Part shown: one piece after another, positions 20,480-29,973 of the stretch
How the letters are laid out: each line of letters begins with the position of its first letter
Numbering within the stretch: position 1 is the first letter of the stretch
Assembly: GCA_009746045.1 (NCBI GenBank)
Contig: RPFO01000082.1
Coordinates: 2,575,266-2,630,265 of the forward strand
Length of the DNA stretch: 55,000 nt
Source of the DNA: Mesostigma viride
Lineage: Eukaryota; Streptophyta; Mesostigmatophyceae; Mesostigmatales; Mesostigmataceae
Direction of reading: 5' to 3'
Notes under the pieces: model-generated
Seen by the model: only the letters and a program-made list of their open reading frames with translations
Told to the model about the DNA's origin: nothing
The model's database searches: none
Made by a program: the position numbers and the translations under genes

Positions 20480-22790
20480 GTGCTTGCTGTCAAGCCGGCC
20501 CGCAAGCCCGGGAAAGGAGCGGCAGGGGCGGAGGATGGAGAACGAGAAGCGGAAGAAGGAGAAGCAGCCGAAGCAGCAACAGAAGAAGAAGACGACCAAG
20601 AAGAGGAGGAGGAAGAAGGAGGAGGAGGAGAACATGGTGGGCACGGTGGGATGTCGTACGAGCTCGATGAGGAGGACGGCGGCGAAGAGGCTGGCGAGAG
20701 GGCTTATGCCAGCAGCGAAGGCGAATCCCCTCTTCTAAAAAAGCGTGCAAAGAGCAGCCAAGGGGCGCAGAACAAGCGGCAAAAACCAAGTCATGCTGCA
20801 CGTGCACTCGACATGGGCAACGTGACGGGGCCGACCCGGCAAGCCTCCTGGCCCGCAAAACCCCCGGCGCATTGGCTGCGGCCACTAGAGGCAAGAGTGA
20901 CATCGCTAGAGAAAAAAATGGCGGCGGCGGAAGGCAAGGTCACCAAACTTGAGAATGAGGTGGGGATCGACGCCTCAGCAAGGCCCGCTGGAAGACAACG
21001 GCGCGGTGGAGCCACGCCTTTGACACTTGTAGCAAGGGTGACCAAAGTGGAGACACAATTCGCAGCGCTGGAACCCGCAGCTGGAGAGCCGCCTACCAAG
21101 GCACGGGGGCATGCCAAGGATTCTGCAGATCCGGCCATCACAAAGCTCCAATTAAGATGACTTGGCAGCCCTAAGGGCAAGGGTGGATGCACTGGAGCGC
21201 GCCCCTACCGTCCCAAAGACAAGTTCAGCAGTGCCGGCTATCGACACCAAGGAGCCGTGGGAGCGGGAGAGCTCCTTTCCAGCAAAGCAACTCAGTTTCC
21301 CGGAACAAGCTGACACGCGAGATTACAACACCCCGCGTCAGCCGCCGCCCCCACGAGGGAAGTACGCCGACAGTGGGGGACAATGGAGCGGGGGGAGGGG
21401 CGCGGTGGGGGCAGTGGGCAGCGCGACGCGCCCCCGCAAGGGAACTACGCCGGCAGTGGGGGACCATGGAGCGGGGGGGAGGGGCGCAGCGGGGGCAGTG
21501 GGCAGCGCGACGCGCCCCCGCAAGGGAACTACGCCGGCAGTGGGGGACCATGGAGCGGGGGGGATGGGCGCAGCGGGGGCAGTGGGCAGCGCGACGCGCC
21601 CCCGCAAGGGAACTACGCCGGCAGTGGGGGACCATGGAGCGGGGGGGAGGGGCGCGGCGGGGGCAGCGGGCAGCGCGATGCGCCCACGCAAGGGAACTAT
21701 GCCGGCAGTTGGGGACAATGGAGCGGGGGGGATGGGCGCAGCGGGGGCAGCGGGCAGCGCGACGCGCCCCCGCAAGGGAACTATGCCGGCAATGGTGGAC
21801 AGTGGAGCGGGGGGAGGGACGCAGCGGGGGCAGCGGGCAGCGCGACGCGCCCCCGCAAGGAAACTACGCCGGCAGTGGGGGACAATGGAGCGGGGGGAGG
21901 GGCGCGGCGGGGGCTGCGGGCAGCGCGACGCGCCCCCGCAAGGGAACTACGCCGGTAGTGGGGGACCATGGAGTGGGGGGAGGGGCGCGGCGGGGGCAGC
22001 GGGCAGCGCGACGCGCCCGGCCCGCAAGGTAACTATACGCCGGCAGTGGGGGACAATGGAGCGGGGGGAGGGGCGCAGCGGGGGCAGTGGGCAGCGCGAC
22101 GCGCCCACGCAAGGGAACTATGCCGGCAGTTGGGGACAATGGAGCGGGGGGGATGGGCGCGGCGGGGGCAGCGGGCAGCGCGACGCGCCCCCGCAAGGGA
22201 ACTATGCCGGCAATGGTGGACAGTGGAGCGGGGGGAGGGACGCAGCGGGGGCAGCGGGCAGCGCGACGCGCCCCCGCAAGGAAACTACGCCGGCAGTGGG
22301 GGACAATGGAGCGGGGGGAGGGGCGCGGCGGGGGCTGCGGGCAGCGCGACGCGCCCCCGCAAGGGAACTACGCCGGTAGTGGGGGACCATGGAGTGGGGG
22401 GGAGGGGCGCGGCGGGGGCAGCGGGCAGCGCGACGCGCCCGGCCCGCAAGGTAACTACGCCGGCAGTGGGGGACAATGGAGCGGGGGGGAGGGGCGCAGC
22501 GGGGGCAGTGGGCAGCGCGACGCGCCCCCGCAAGGGAACTACACCGGCAGTGGGGGACAGTGGATCGAGCGGGGGGGAGGGGCGCGGCGGGGGCAGCGGG
22601 CAGCGCGACGCGCCCGGCCCGCAAGGGAACTACGCCGGCATATGGTGGGGGACCATGGAGCGGGGGGGAGCGGCGCAGCGGGGGCAGTGGGCAGCGCGAC
22701 GCGCCTCCGCAAGGGAACTACGCCGGCAGTTGGGGACAATGGAGCGGGGGGAGGGGCGCAGCGGGGGCAGTGGGCAGCGCGACGCGCCCC
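20480..22790 (+). CDS. Gene 3, exon 3: acidic/basic region, coiled coil, then 84-bp repeat array
   Basis: It is phase 0 after CCGTGCAG. It begins VLAVKPARKPGKG, then has a long Glu-rich stretch, a basic KKRAKSSQ segment, and a coiled-coil-like region (VTSLEKKMAAAEGKVTKLENEVG, later TLVARVTKVETQFAALE). Near 21153-21160 both competing frames hit stops. The heptad pattern goes on as DLAALRARVDALERAP in the next frame, so one base is missing or extra there. From about 21330 the exon enters the Gly-rich array, whose best frame reads PPQGNYAGSGGQWSGG-type units. It is cut at 22790 by the foldback element and resumes at 28377. Confidence 0.55.
21330..22790. repeat. 84-bp GC-rich coding minisatellite, about 17 units
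   Basis: GGAACTACGCCGGCAGTGGG recurs every 84 bp, equal to 28 codons. Changes of one base in the G runs disturb the frame between some units. A higher-order duplication is visible: the block starting near 21692 recurs near 22107, about 415 bp on. Confidence 0.95.
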
Positions 22791-22895
22791 AGTTAGGTTA
22801 ATATTGTGCGGAAACCTTTTTGCCACTTGGGCTTCTCAGGTTCCCCTGAGAGGCCCAAGTGGCAAAAAGGTTTCCGCACAATATTAACCTAACTA
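22791..22895. repeat. Hairpin A, short terminal inverted repeat
   Basis: About 50-bp arms containing GCGGAAACCTTTTTGCCACT meet at TTCCCCTGAGAGG. It is an internally shortened form of hairpins B and C, lacking their ACCGGCGATAACCACTCGCC portion. Confidence 0.9.
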
Positions 22896-23040
22896 AAACC
22901 TAGCCTCTTGGGGCGAGGACGAATCACTAGGCTCGGAACACCCGTATGCATGAATATGATCGAATATAAGCATCTCGTTGGTGCAAATATCGATATGAAT
23001 ATGATCGAATATGAGCATCTCCTTGGTGCGCATATACACT

Positions 23041-23370
23041 AGGAACTCAATTTCTGAGAAAATTCTCAAAAACCCTCAATTTTCTCACCTTTGAGAATGA
23101 GAAAAGTGAGAAAAATCTCAATTTTTTTCCGCAAACGCTAGGCAAAAAATCTCACCAGGGTGAGATTTTGGTGAGAAAAAGGGGGTTTTGGTGAGATTGG
23201 GTGAGAAAAAACCCTAAAGTGAGAAAAAAGGTGAGAATGGGTGAGAAAAAGTGAGAAAATTGAGAAAATTGAGAAAATTGAGAAGTTTCTCACCAACACG
23301 AGAAAAATCACTAACACGAGAAAAATCACAAGTCAACGTGGTGAGAAATTTCTCACCAAGAGTGTAACAC
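23041..23370. repeat. Left subterminal array of CACTA-like element 2
   Basis: Direct and inverted copies of GGTGAGAAAA and TTGAGAAAAT occur throughout. It includes the near-palindrome AAATCTCACCAGGGTGAGATTT around 23147-23168. Confidence 0.85.
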
Positions 23371-23532
23371 GAGAAAAATCATGAGCTTTATTTCATTAAG
23401 TCCTTAACGTGAAAAAAAACTCAACACCACTTTGATATGCATTATAGGGTGCACAAAGGTGCAATATAGGGTTGTCATACAATATAAAACAGCACATCAT
23501 TCCATAAACAATGCTGTCATGCCCAAATTAAA

Positions 23533-24472
23533 TCAATAGTCATCTTCTTCAGAACTGCTGTCCGAGGGGTTGCTTGCATCAACATCATCTTCTGATGACA
23601 TAGTGTCATCCCCACTAGTGTCGCAATAGTTCACAGCTTTACGCTGCCTTCCACTGGCCCTCTTTGCCATAGGGACCTCCTCAATTACAACGGTGGGCTG
23701 GCTAGGTCCAGCATCTGTGGGAGCACCACGCTTGCGGCTGCGCCCTCGAGCAGGTGCCTTGCCAGCGCGGCGCACCACGTCGCCATCACCTACGTCTGCC
23801 GCTGCCACCTTCTTCTTCTTCTTGGACCCCTTCTTCTTGCCTTTCTTCTTGCCACTAGGCGGTGGCATCGGCTCACCCTCCTCAATCACTTCAAACTGCG
23901 GCATGGTGGGGAAATCTGCTGCCACGCTGTGATACACATGGTTACTGAGGGCAGATTGCGCCTGGTGTGCCATGCTCCATGGCAGTTTGGCAGGGATTAC
24001 CACCATTTCGGGAGCATAGCATTCATCGACGACATACCCAACTGAGCTCACTGCACCTGGCAACACAAGGCACGACGACCTGGGGGCCTGTGCGCTGCTG
24101 ATGACCACCAACCTCTCGTGGGGCAGGTGAGCGACATGAAGGCGATCAAAAAGCTCCACCTTCAACAACAGCTGCCATTCCCAGCCCCCTCGTGGGTACT
24201 CTAACCTGGCCTTCAGAATGTGTGTGATGAAACCAAAGTCTACACCGCCCGGGCCATGCACCGCAACTCCCGCATTCTTGTGCCGCTTTCCCTGGGATTG
24301 GTCCGCAGCCTCCGTGCGGTAGTTGAACCCGTGTATCCTGACTTTGTGGAAAGAATCCGCGTAGCGCTTCACGCCCCCACACGCCGCTACAATGCCTTGC
24401 GGCACAAGCGGCGTCAGGTTTAATGATGCCCATGCAAGCACGTTGAACGTTGTGTCAGCACAGCGATCTCGC
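23533..24472 (-). CDS. CACTA-like element 2: C-terminal exon with DUF4216-type domain
   Basis: The exon starts after an acceptor (TTTGAATGCAG) at 24472. It shares the element 1 exon plan: IHGFNYRTEAADQSQ, KNAGVAVHG, FGFITHILKARLEY, LLLKVELFD, then LVLPGAVSSVGYVVDECYAPE and IPAKLPWSMAHQAQSA. These correspond to the C-terminal DUF4216 region of CACTA transposases. Beyond the domain there is a Lys-rich block (KKKGKKKGSKKKKK, nuclear signal-like), RGRSRKRG, and an acidic Ser/Asp-rich tail ending EEDDY. Similarity to the element 1 exon is moderate and the tails differ, so the two elements are separate lineages and not recent copies. Confidence 0.75.
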
Positions 24473-24754
24473 CTGCATTCAAACAAACGCACACCGATAA
24501 CCCAGCAAAGAGTATTATTATTAAGTATTGGTTATTAAAAAAAAAAACAGATACAACACAGGACGCTTTTACTGGCGGCAAGATCATGGCACCCGGATGG
24601 GTAAAACCAAACAAACTAGATATTAATTACTAGGGCTGGCTTTGTGACAGTAAAACATGATTGCATGGCTAATCCCAAGGCGCCTTTCAATAGGACTGAA
24701 TTAAAATAACCAAAGCAGACGGCGTAAGTAGCATTTGCAAAAAACAAGGCTCAC

Positions 24755-24835
24755 CAGTAGGCCTCGTCGCCATTCGCAGGGTCGCTGTAATCAGCCTTGG
24801 GAAGGGCATCTTCTACCAGCAAATCCCTTGCCGCG
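24755..24835 (-). CDS. Possible upstream exon of the CACTA-like element 2 gene
   Basis: On the minus strand the frame ARDLLVEDALPKADYSDPAN runs into GDEAYW and a donor (CTACTG|GTGAGC) at 24754. The 5' boundary is not clear. Sequence around 24832-24903 is a partial duplicate of 24443-24515, so this may be a duplicated remnant. Confidence 0.3.
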
Positions 24836-24902
24836 TTGTGTCAGCACAGCGATCCCCCCTGCATCCAAACAAAGGCACACCGATAACCAAGCAAAGAGTA
24901 TG

Positions 24903-25985
24903 CAAATGTGTAGCCTTGTTCATTGAAATTATGGCTGGCTTACGCAAAGAGCGACTGTAAGATGACCTATACAGTGGGGCCGGAAACAGCTTGCTTGATC
25001 AGGGCGTGTTTTTCGAGCTTCACTGGCCGGGAGTGTCTAGTGGTGAGAACCATTGCTGCGATCGCTTTCCCACCATTTACGAGGAAATACCCGCAAATGA
25101 AAAACCACTGAAACGGTCTAGCTAGTCAGTCATTACATTAGCCACATGCCATCATGCATGTTTCCAAACGTCCAGGAACTGCACACGGTGCAAATGCCAT
25201 TTGCAGTGCAAAAATCCAGAGGACACGACCTCATTGCTTCATATTTGTATGCAGAAGACTAAAAAAGTAACATGCATTAATGGCCCGCATGCATAAAGGG
25301 CCTGAATTCTGATGCGGGCCCAACGGCAGCACCGCCAAAGCAGATAAGGGCCCGCAGTCTGATGCGGGCCCCACGGCACCACCGCCATAGCAGAGCTCGA
25401 AGGTCGTGGTGCGCGTGAAACGTACGTATGCCCTTTGTCGGTAGGTGCCGTTGGGGTCAAATTGGGTGCCGCCAAAATCGGGCCGACGCGTCAATAGACT
25501 GAGGCCGTCGATGAGAGCCATCATGCGGCTTGGGGAACTTCAGCTAAGTTAACTTAACGCAAACCACTGGTCGCCCGCGTCGGGAACCGGCCCAACGGCT
25601 CTCCCGCAACAGAAAATTACGCGGCATACTGCATAAGTCGTCGGATTGTTACATTTCGACGGTCAAGATTTCATGATGAGGTTTGCGTTCAATTTGCCGC
25701 AGTTTGCCGCCCAGAGAAAGTAGTCGTTGGACTCGTTGCCCACGATGAAACACAATCAAGCAAGCCGTTTCCGGCCCCACCGTGTAGGTCATGTAGTCGC
25801 TCTTCACGTCAGCCAGCCGTAATTTCAATGCACAAGGCTACACATTTCCATCTCCATTCATATTCATAATCCTGCACGACTCGAAAACGCGGACAAGATA
25901 ACGGCAGGCTCGAGCTACCATGGTCCGGATTCTCCCGATTTCTGGCCTGCGCTGGTTGTCTCCTTGATATTGGCAACTCTCTCCG
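24903..25985. repeat. Dispersed repeat with inverted arms, related to 33165-33570
   Basis: The sequence at 24903-25010 (TGTAGCCTTGTTCATTGAAA on) recurs inverted at about 25750-25857. A related piece at 33165-33450 matches the left arm and its extension in inverse, and 33450-33570 matches 25857-25985 directly. This is a family of inverted-repeat elements of about 1 kb, or parts of one; no gene is inside. Confidence 0.75.
25275..25400. repeat. Tandem duplication of about 63 bp
   Basis: Two copies of a unit containing TCTGATGCGGGCCC and ACCGCCAAAGCAG stand side by side with few differences. Confidence 0.75.
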
Positions 25986-26032
25986 GTAAGAGATTTTCCG
26001 CAGTTTGGCTGTTTCGAAACGTTAATTAAGTG

Positions 26033-26110
26033 AGATGCCTTCGGATCAGGAGACTCACACAGCCGCGAAATCATGCCAAAGGTCATATGTTCGATCCCTT
26101 GCTGGTAGCT
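26033..26110 (+). repeat. tRNA-like dispersed repeat (possible SINE), copy 1
   Basis: The words TGCCTTCGGATCAGGAGAC and ATGTTCGATCCC, about 45 nt apart, resemble A-box and B-box regions of a tRNA promoter. Stems are poorly conserved, so this is not a working tRNA. The similarity to 40891-41130 continues well beyond the tRNA-like part on both sides. Confidence 0.4.
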
Positions 26111-26519
26111 TCTGAGCTTTCTTATTTTCTGTGTTCCGCGGAATCTCAGATTTGGGCCGCTAGCGTTTTCACGTTTGTTGCTTTCTGATCCGACGACAAC
26201 GTTGTGCCTTGCTCGTGTGACATCTGGCGCATGGTGTGATTCATGTGTATGGTGCTGCCTTGCCACATGGGGCCGCTTTGCCATAAGAGTGAGTGTTGGG
26301 TCATAAATCGTGTTCTACACATTTCACTGCATGGACCGTTAGGTGCTGGTGAGCTCTTCCTTGTAGAATGGTGATGTCTATGTCAAGGATCTGATGTTTT
26401 TTTTTTCTCTTGCATATTGTGTCGCGGTTTGCTTGGATTCATGCAGGCACCACGAGAATGAAATGGGAGCGGTTGCCATGCAGTGTCAGTTGATTTCCTT
26501 GTATGCCTCTTACTTGCAG

Positions 26520-26624
26520 GTAAACTGGACCGCCCAGGAGGAAGCTCGTGGTGGGAGGACTGACAGTGAGGATGGCAATGACGATACCCTGTCATCGGCG
26601 TCGAGCGTTGCATCACCATCCAAG
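26520..26624 (+). CDS. Small acidic exon on the plus strand of CACTA-like element 2
   Basis: It has clean splice signals on both sides (TTACTTGCAG at 26510-26519 and AAG|GTAAGC at 26625), exactly 35 codons, phase 0. It encodes VNWTAQEEARGGRTDSEDGN and a Ser-rich end. The next candidate exon at 26912-26926 (GPRE, stop) is also phase 0 after TTTCTTGCAG. It could be the 3' end of a second element gene; no family is recognised. Confidence 0.45.
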
Positions 26625-26911
26625 GTAAGCTGCACTGCTTTCATTTTAGGGGGAATTATAGGTGTCATTATTTTGGCATTTGAAGGTATAGATGTTTATC
26701 TGCAAGGGCCTGTTTTTTTCCCCCGGCCTCTTGCATGCATGGATGTGTAGAATTGTATGTTGATGGAATTATGATTTGCCATACACATTTGCTGCATGGA
26801 TTTTTAGGTGGTGCTGAGCTCAAGATCCTTGTAGAACGCTTACATCTATGTCAAGGATCTGATTTCTTTTCCTCTTGCGTATATTGTGTCGGTTTGCTTG
26901 ATTTCTTGCAG

Positions 26912-26926
26912 GGACCACGAGAGTAA
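26912..26926 (+). CDS. Possible terminal micro-exon after 26624
   Basis: Acceptor TTTCTTGCAG at 26902-26911 followed by GGA CCA CGA GAG TAA, in phase with the preceding exon. The surrounding 26765-26945 is a diverged duplicate of 26310-26480. Confidence 0.3.
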   Translation, partial: GPRE

Positions 26927-27017
26927 AATGCAAGCGGTTCCACTTTCAAGTCAGCATGTGACGCCCTGTCGACCGGCCCGCTTTGTTAGCTAGCTACCAT
27001 ATAGTATTTGATGATAG

Positions 27018-27175
27018 GCATTGAATGCGGAAGATGTCATAACGCCATAACAGACTGTGTTGAACAGGCATATTTGAATGCCGAAGATGTCATAACGCCA
27101 TAACAGACTGTGTTGAACAGGCATATTTGAATGCCGAAGATGTACATAACGCCATAACAGTGTTGAATAGTTGAA
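27018..27175. repeat. 53-bp tandem repeat, three copies
   Basis: The unit contains TGAATGCCGAAGATGTCATA and ACGCCATAACAGACTG. The third copy is shortened. Confidence 0.9.
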
Positions 27176-27334
27176 TCAACGGGTTCTTTCAGCTGTAAAC
27201 ATTAAAATTATTCAAACATTTAATGAAAAAATCATTATTGTTCGTGCTGTTTTGAACAGCGGTTGTTACTGGCACTGCATGCATGTGTCTGCTGCCAGCA
27301 TATTGTATTATGGCTGTGTTTCTCATCGCTGTGT

Positions 27335-27630
27335 TTTCTCGCTTTTCTCACTTTTCTCACGTCCTGATTTTCTCACTTTTCTCACGTTTCACACCTCCCG
27401 TTTTTCTCACTTATCTCTTGTCCTGTTTTTTGAGATTTTTCTCACGTTTTTCCCCTTTTTTCACCTTTTTGGGGCAATCTCACCCGGGTGAGATTGCCCT
27501 TTTCTCACCCATTCTCACCCATTTCTCACCCTATTTTCTCACTTTTCTCACCCATTCTCACCCATTTCTCACCCTTTTTCTCACCCATCTCACCCTTTTT
27601 CTCACCTTTTCTCACCCATTCTCAAAGCCG
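27335..27630. repeat. Right subterminal array of CACTA-like element 2
   Basis: TTTTCTCACC and inverse repeat throughout. It includes a perfect 28-bp palindrome at 27472-27499 centred on CACCCGGGTG. Confidence 0.9.
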
Positions 27631-27641
27631 AGTTCCTAGTG

Positions 27642-28026
27642 TAATTAGAGCCGGGTGCCAAATCGGAACGAATTATTCCCCCAAATAATCCGCTTCCGAG
27701 TGGATTCGAACCTGCGCCCCGCAAGGATCCAGGTCTTAGTTAGGTTAATATTGTGCGGAAACCTTTTTGCCACTTGGGCTTCTCAGGTTCCGCACAATAT
27801 TACCGGCGATAACCACTCGCCGGACACGTCGTGAACTTGAGTGTCCGGCGAGTGGTTATCGCCGGTAATATTGTGCGGAACCTGAGAAGCCCAAGTGGCA
27901 AAAAGGTTTCCGCACAATATTAACCTAACTAAGACCTGGATCCTTGCGGGGCGCAGGTTCGAATCCACTCGGAAGCGGATTATTTGGGGGAATAATTCGT
28001 TCCGATTTGGCACCCGGCTCTAATTA
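27642..28026. repeat. Hairpin B with Y arms, centre of the foldback element
   Basis: Nearly perfect inverse arms of about 190 bp are separated by about 10 bp (GTCGTGAACT region). The outer part holds CAGGTTCGAATCCACT, which resembles a tRNA B-box but lacks a matching T-stem. Confidence 0.9.
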
Positions 28027-28167
28027 TATGCGCACCAAGGAGATGCTCATATTCGATCATATTCATATCGATATTTGCACCAACGAGATGCTTATATTCG
28101 ATCATATTCATGCATACGGGTGTTCCGAGCCTAGTGATTCGTCCTCGCCCCAAGAGGCTAGGTTTTA

Positions 28168-28372
28168 GTTAGGTTAATATTGTGCGGAAACCTTTTTGCC
28201 ACTTGGGCTTCTCAGGTTCCGCACAATATTACCGGCGATAACCACTCGCCGGACACTCAAGTTCACGACGTCGTGAACTTGAGTGTCCGGCGAGTGGTTA
28301 TCGCCGGTAATATTGTGCGGAACCTGAGAAGCCCAAGTGGCAAAAAGGTTTCCGCACAATATTAACCTAACT
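28168..28372. repeat. Hairpin C, right terminus of the foldback element
   Basis: Perfect arms of about 100 bp are centred on GTTCACGACGTCGTGAAC. It has the same arm sequence as hairpin B. Confidence 0.95.
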
Positions 28373-28376
28373 AACT

Positions 28377-28666
28377 GCCCCCGCAAGGGAACTACGCCGG
28401 CAATGGTGGACAGTGGAGCGGGGGGGAGGGACGTGGCGGGGGCAGCGGGCAGCGCGACGCGCCCTCGCAATTAAGGGAACTACGCCGGCAGTGGGGGACA
28501 GTGGAACGGGGGGGAGGGGCCTGGGCCTCGCCGTGAGCAAATGCCGCCAATGCCCACCTTTGGAGGCGAGCATGTATACCAAGGGGGCAATTGTTACTCT
28601 CCAGGAGGCACACAGAGGTCATCTCCCCGGTTTAGAGATAAGGAAAGGAAATACTATGGGCAATAG
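28377..28666 (+). CDS. Gene 3, C-terminal end beyond the foldback insertion
   Basis: The 84-bp array resumes with CCCCCGCAAGGGAACTACGC and leaves the repeat near 28510. The natural frame then reads PRREQMPPMPTFGGEHVYQG, followed by NCYSPGGTQRSSPRFRDKER and a short KYYGQ end, with a stop at 28664-28666. A TTAA insertion at about 28470 (CGCAATTAAGGG where other units have CGCAAGGG) shifts the frame between the last two units. With the insertion, the allele here would stop early in a different frame. Confidence 0.5.
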
Positions 28667-28849
28667 AACCGCCAAAATGAGTCAAAGTCCTCACAGTTTA
28701 CAAACTTTGGGAAGTTGTACAAGCTAAGAATGTGTAAATTCCTGGCGGTCATAAGAATGGCATGCTCTTTTTTCTCTGGACATTGATCACTAGTTCATTA
28801 CCATGCATGGTTCATGCATATCTTGCCTACACTGTCTTTTTGTACAGTG
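28667..28849. other. Short spacer after gene 3
   Basis: Nothing recognised. Confidence 0.4.
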
Positions 28850-29690
28850 TCATGGTGTCAAGGCGTCACGGTGTCACGATGTCACATTGTCACGCTGTCA
28901 CGATATGTTGGGATAATTTGGGCGTCATCTTGGAGCTATAATTAATAACAATAACAGAACACATCTAGACCCCAAGACACCATGCGACACTGCACAAATA
29001 CTGTTATTATATCATTTTGGCGTCATGTTGTCAGGGTGTCAAGGTAGTGTCAGGGTGTCAGGGTGTCAAGTGTCAGGGTGTCAAGGTGTCAGGGTGTCAG
29101 GGTGTCAGGGTGTCAGGGTGTTAGGGACACTTATGACTTCATCATGGAGTGAAAACAACATCAAAAGAATACTTATAGATCCCAAGACACCATGCGACAC
29201 TGCACAAATACAGTCATTGTATCAGTTTGGTGTCAGGTTGTCAGGGTGTCAAGGTGTCACCCGGGGTGTCAGGGTGTCAGGGTGGTCCAACAATGCATTT
29301 GGGACACTTATGACTTCATCATGGAGTTATAATAACATCAAAAAAACACTTCTAGACCCCACCAAGACACCATGCGACACTGCACAAATACTGTTATTGT
29401 ATCATTTTGGCGTCTGGGTGTCAGGGTGTCAGGGTGTCAGGGTGTCGGGGTGTCACGGTGTCAAGATACATGTTGGGACACTTATGACTTCATTATGGAG
29501 TTATAATAACATAAAAAAAACACTTCAAGACCGCAAGACACCATGCGACACTGCACAAATACTGTTATTGTATCATTTTGGCGTCAGGGTGTCAGGGTGT
29601 CAGGGTGTCACGGTGTCACGGTGTCGAGAAACATGTTGGGACACTTATGACTTCATTATGGAGTTATAATAACATTAAAAAAACACTTTT
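28850..29690. repeat. Tandem units of about 180-210 bp with GGTGTCAGG arrays
   Basis: Four units each contain GACACCATGCGACACTGCAC, then TATCATTTTGGCGTCAGG, a variable run of nine-base GTCAGGGTG words, and GGGACACTTATGACTTCAT. Spacings between the first motif are about 210, 180 and 177 bp. The array lies directly 5' of the Penelope-like element, in the same orientation, and may be its regulatory or leader region. Confidence 0.85.
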
Positions 29691-29973
29691 TGAAAAAATC
29701 AGTTTGTACTGGTGCTGGAGTACAAACGCGGGTGAGCTTAGGGTATGACAATTGGAAGGCCCCCCCACTGGGAATCCACATGTTCCGAGTCCATTCAGCT
29801 GTGTTGTTAGCCACATCCTGCCCCGGGGAGATGCATCATGGACCACCGCTATCGCGTAACGGGTGTTACGCAGTGAATATTGACTTACCTCAATATGCTC
29901 CGCTCTGGTTCTGTTTGATGTCTTAGCTCTCAGTGCATCTGAATCATCATGAAACACCTTATGACTTTCTGGC

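Larger units (their letters stand above)
23037..27641. mobile_element. CACTA/EnSpm-like DNA transposon 2 in one arm of the foldback element
   Basis: The ends are CACTAGGAACTC and GAGTTCCTAGTG. Subterminal arrays of GGTGAGAAAA and inverse fill 23041-23370 and 27335-27630. The opposite arm of the palindrome at 28022-28026 is the same sequence without the element (GCGCATATAATTAG in the element's orientation), so the insertion duplicated TA only. The element carries a DUF4216-type exon on the minus strand and small exons on the plus strand. Like element 1 it has no intact catalytic transposase. Confidence 0.9.
22791..28372. mobile_element. Large palindromic foldback element carrying CACTA-like element 2
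   Basis: The termini are AGTTAGGTTAATATTGTG and its inverse. Without the inner CACTA-like element it is a palindrome of about 1 kb in this order: small hairpin A (22791-22895), segment X (22896-23036), segment Y (27642-27735), central hairpin B, Y inverse (about 27938-28026), X inverse (28022-28167), hairpin C (28168-28372). It interrupts the 84-bp array of gene 3. The flanks show GCCCC on both sides, a possible target duplication, with an extra AACT on the right. No coding sequence belongs to the palindrome itself. Confidence 0.85.

Noticed and set aside
27690-27990. tRNA gene at CAGGTTCGAATCC inside the foldback element
   Set aside because: Only the B-box-like word is present; the flanking bases do not form a T-stem and no A-box lies at the right distance.
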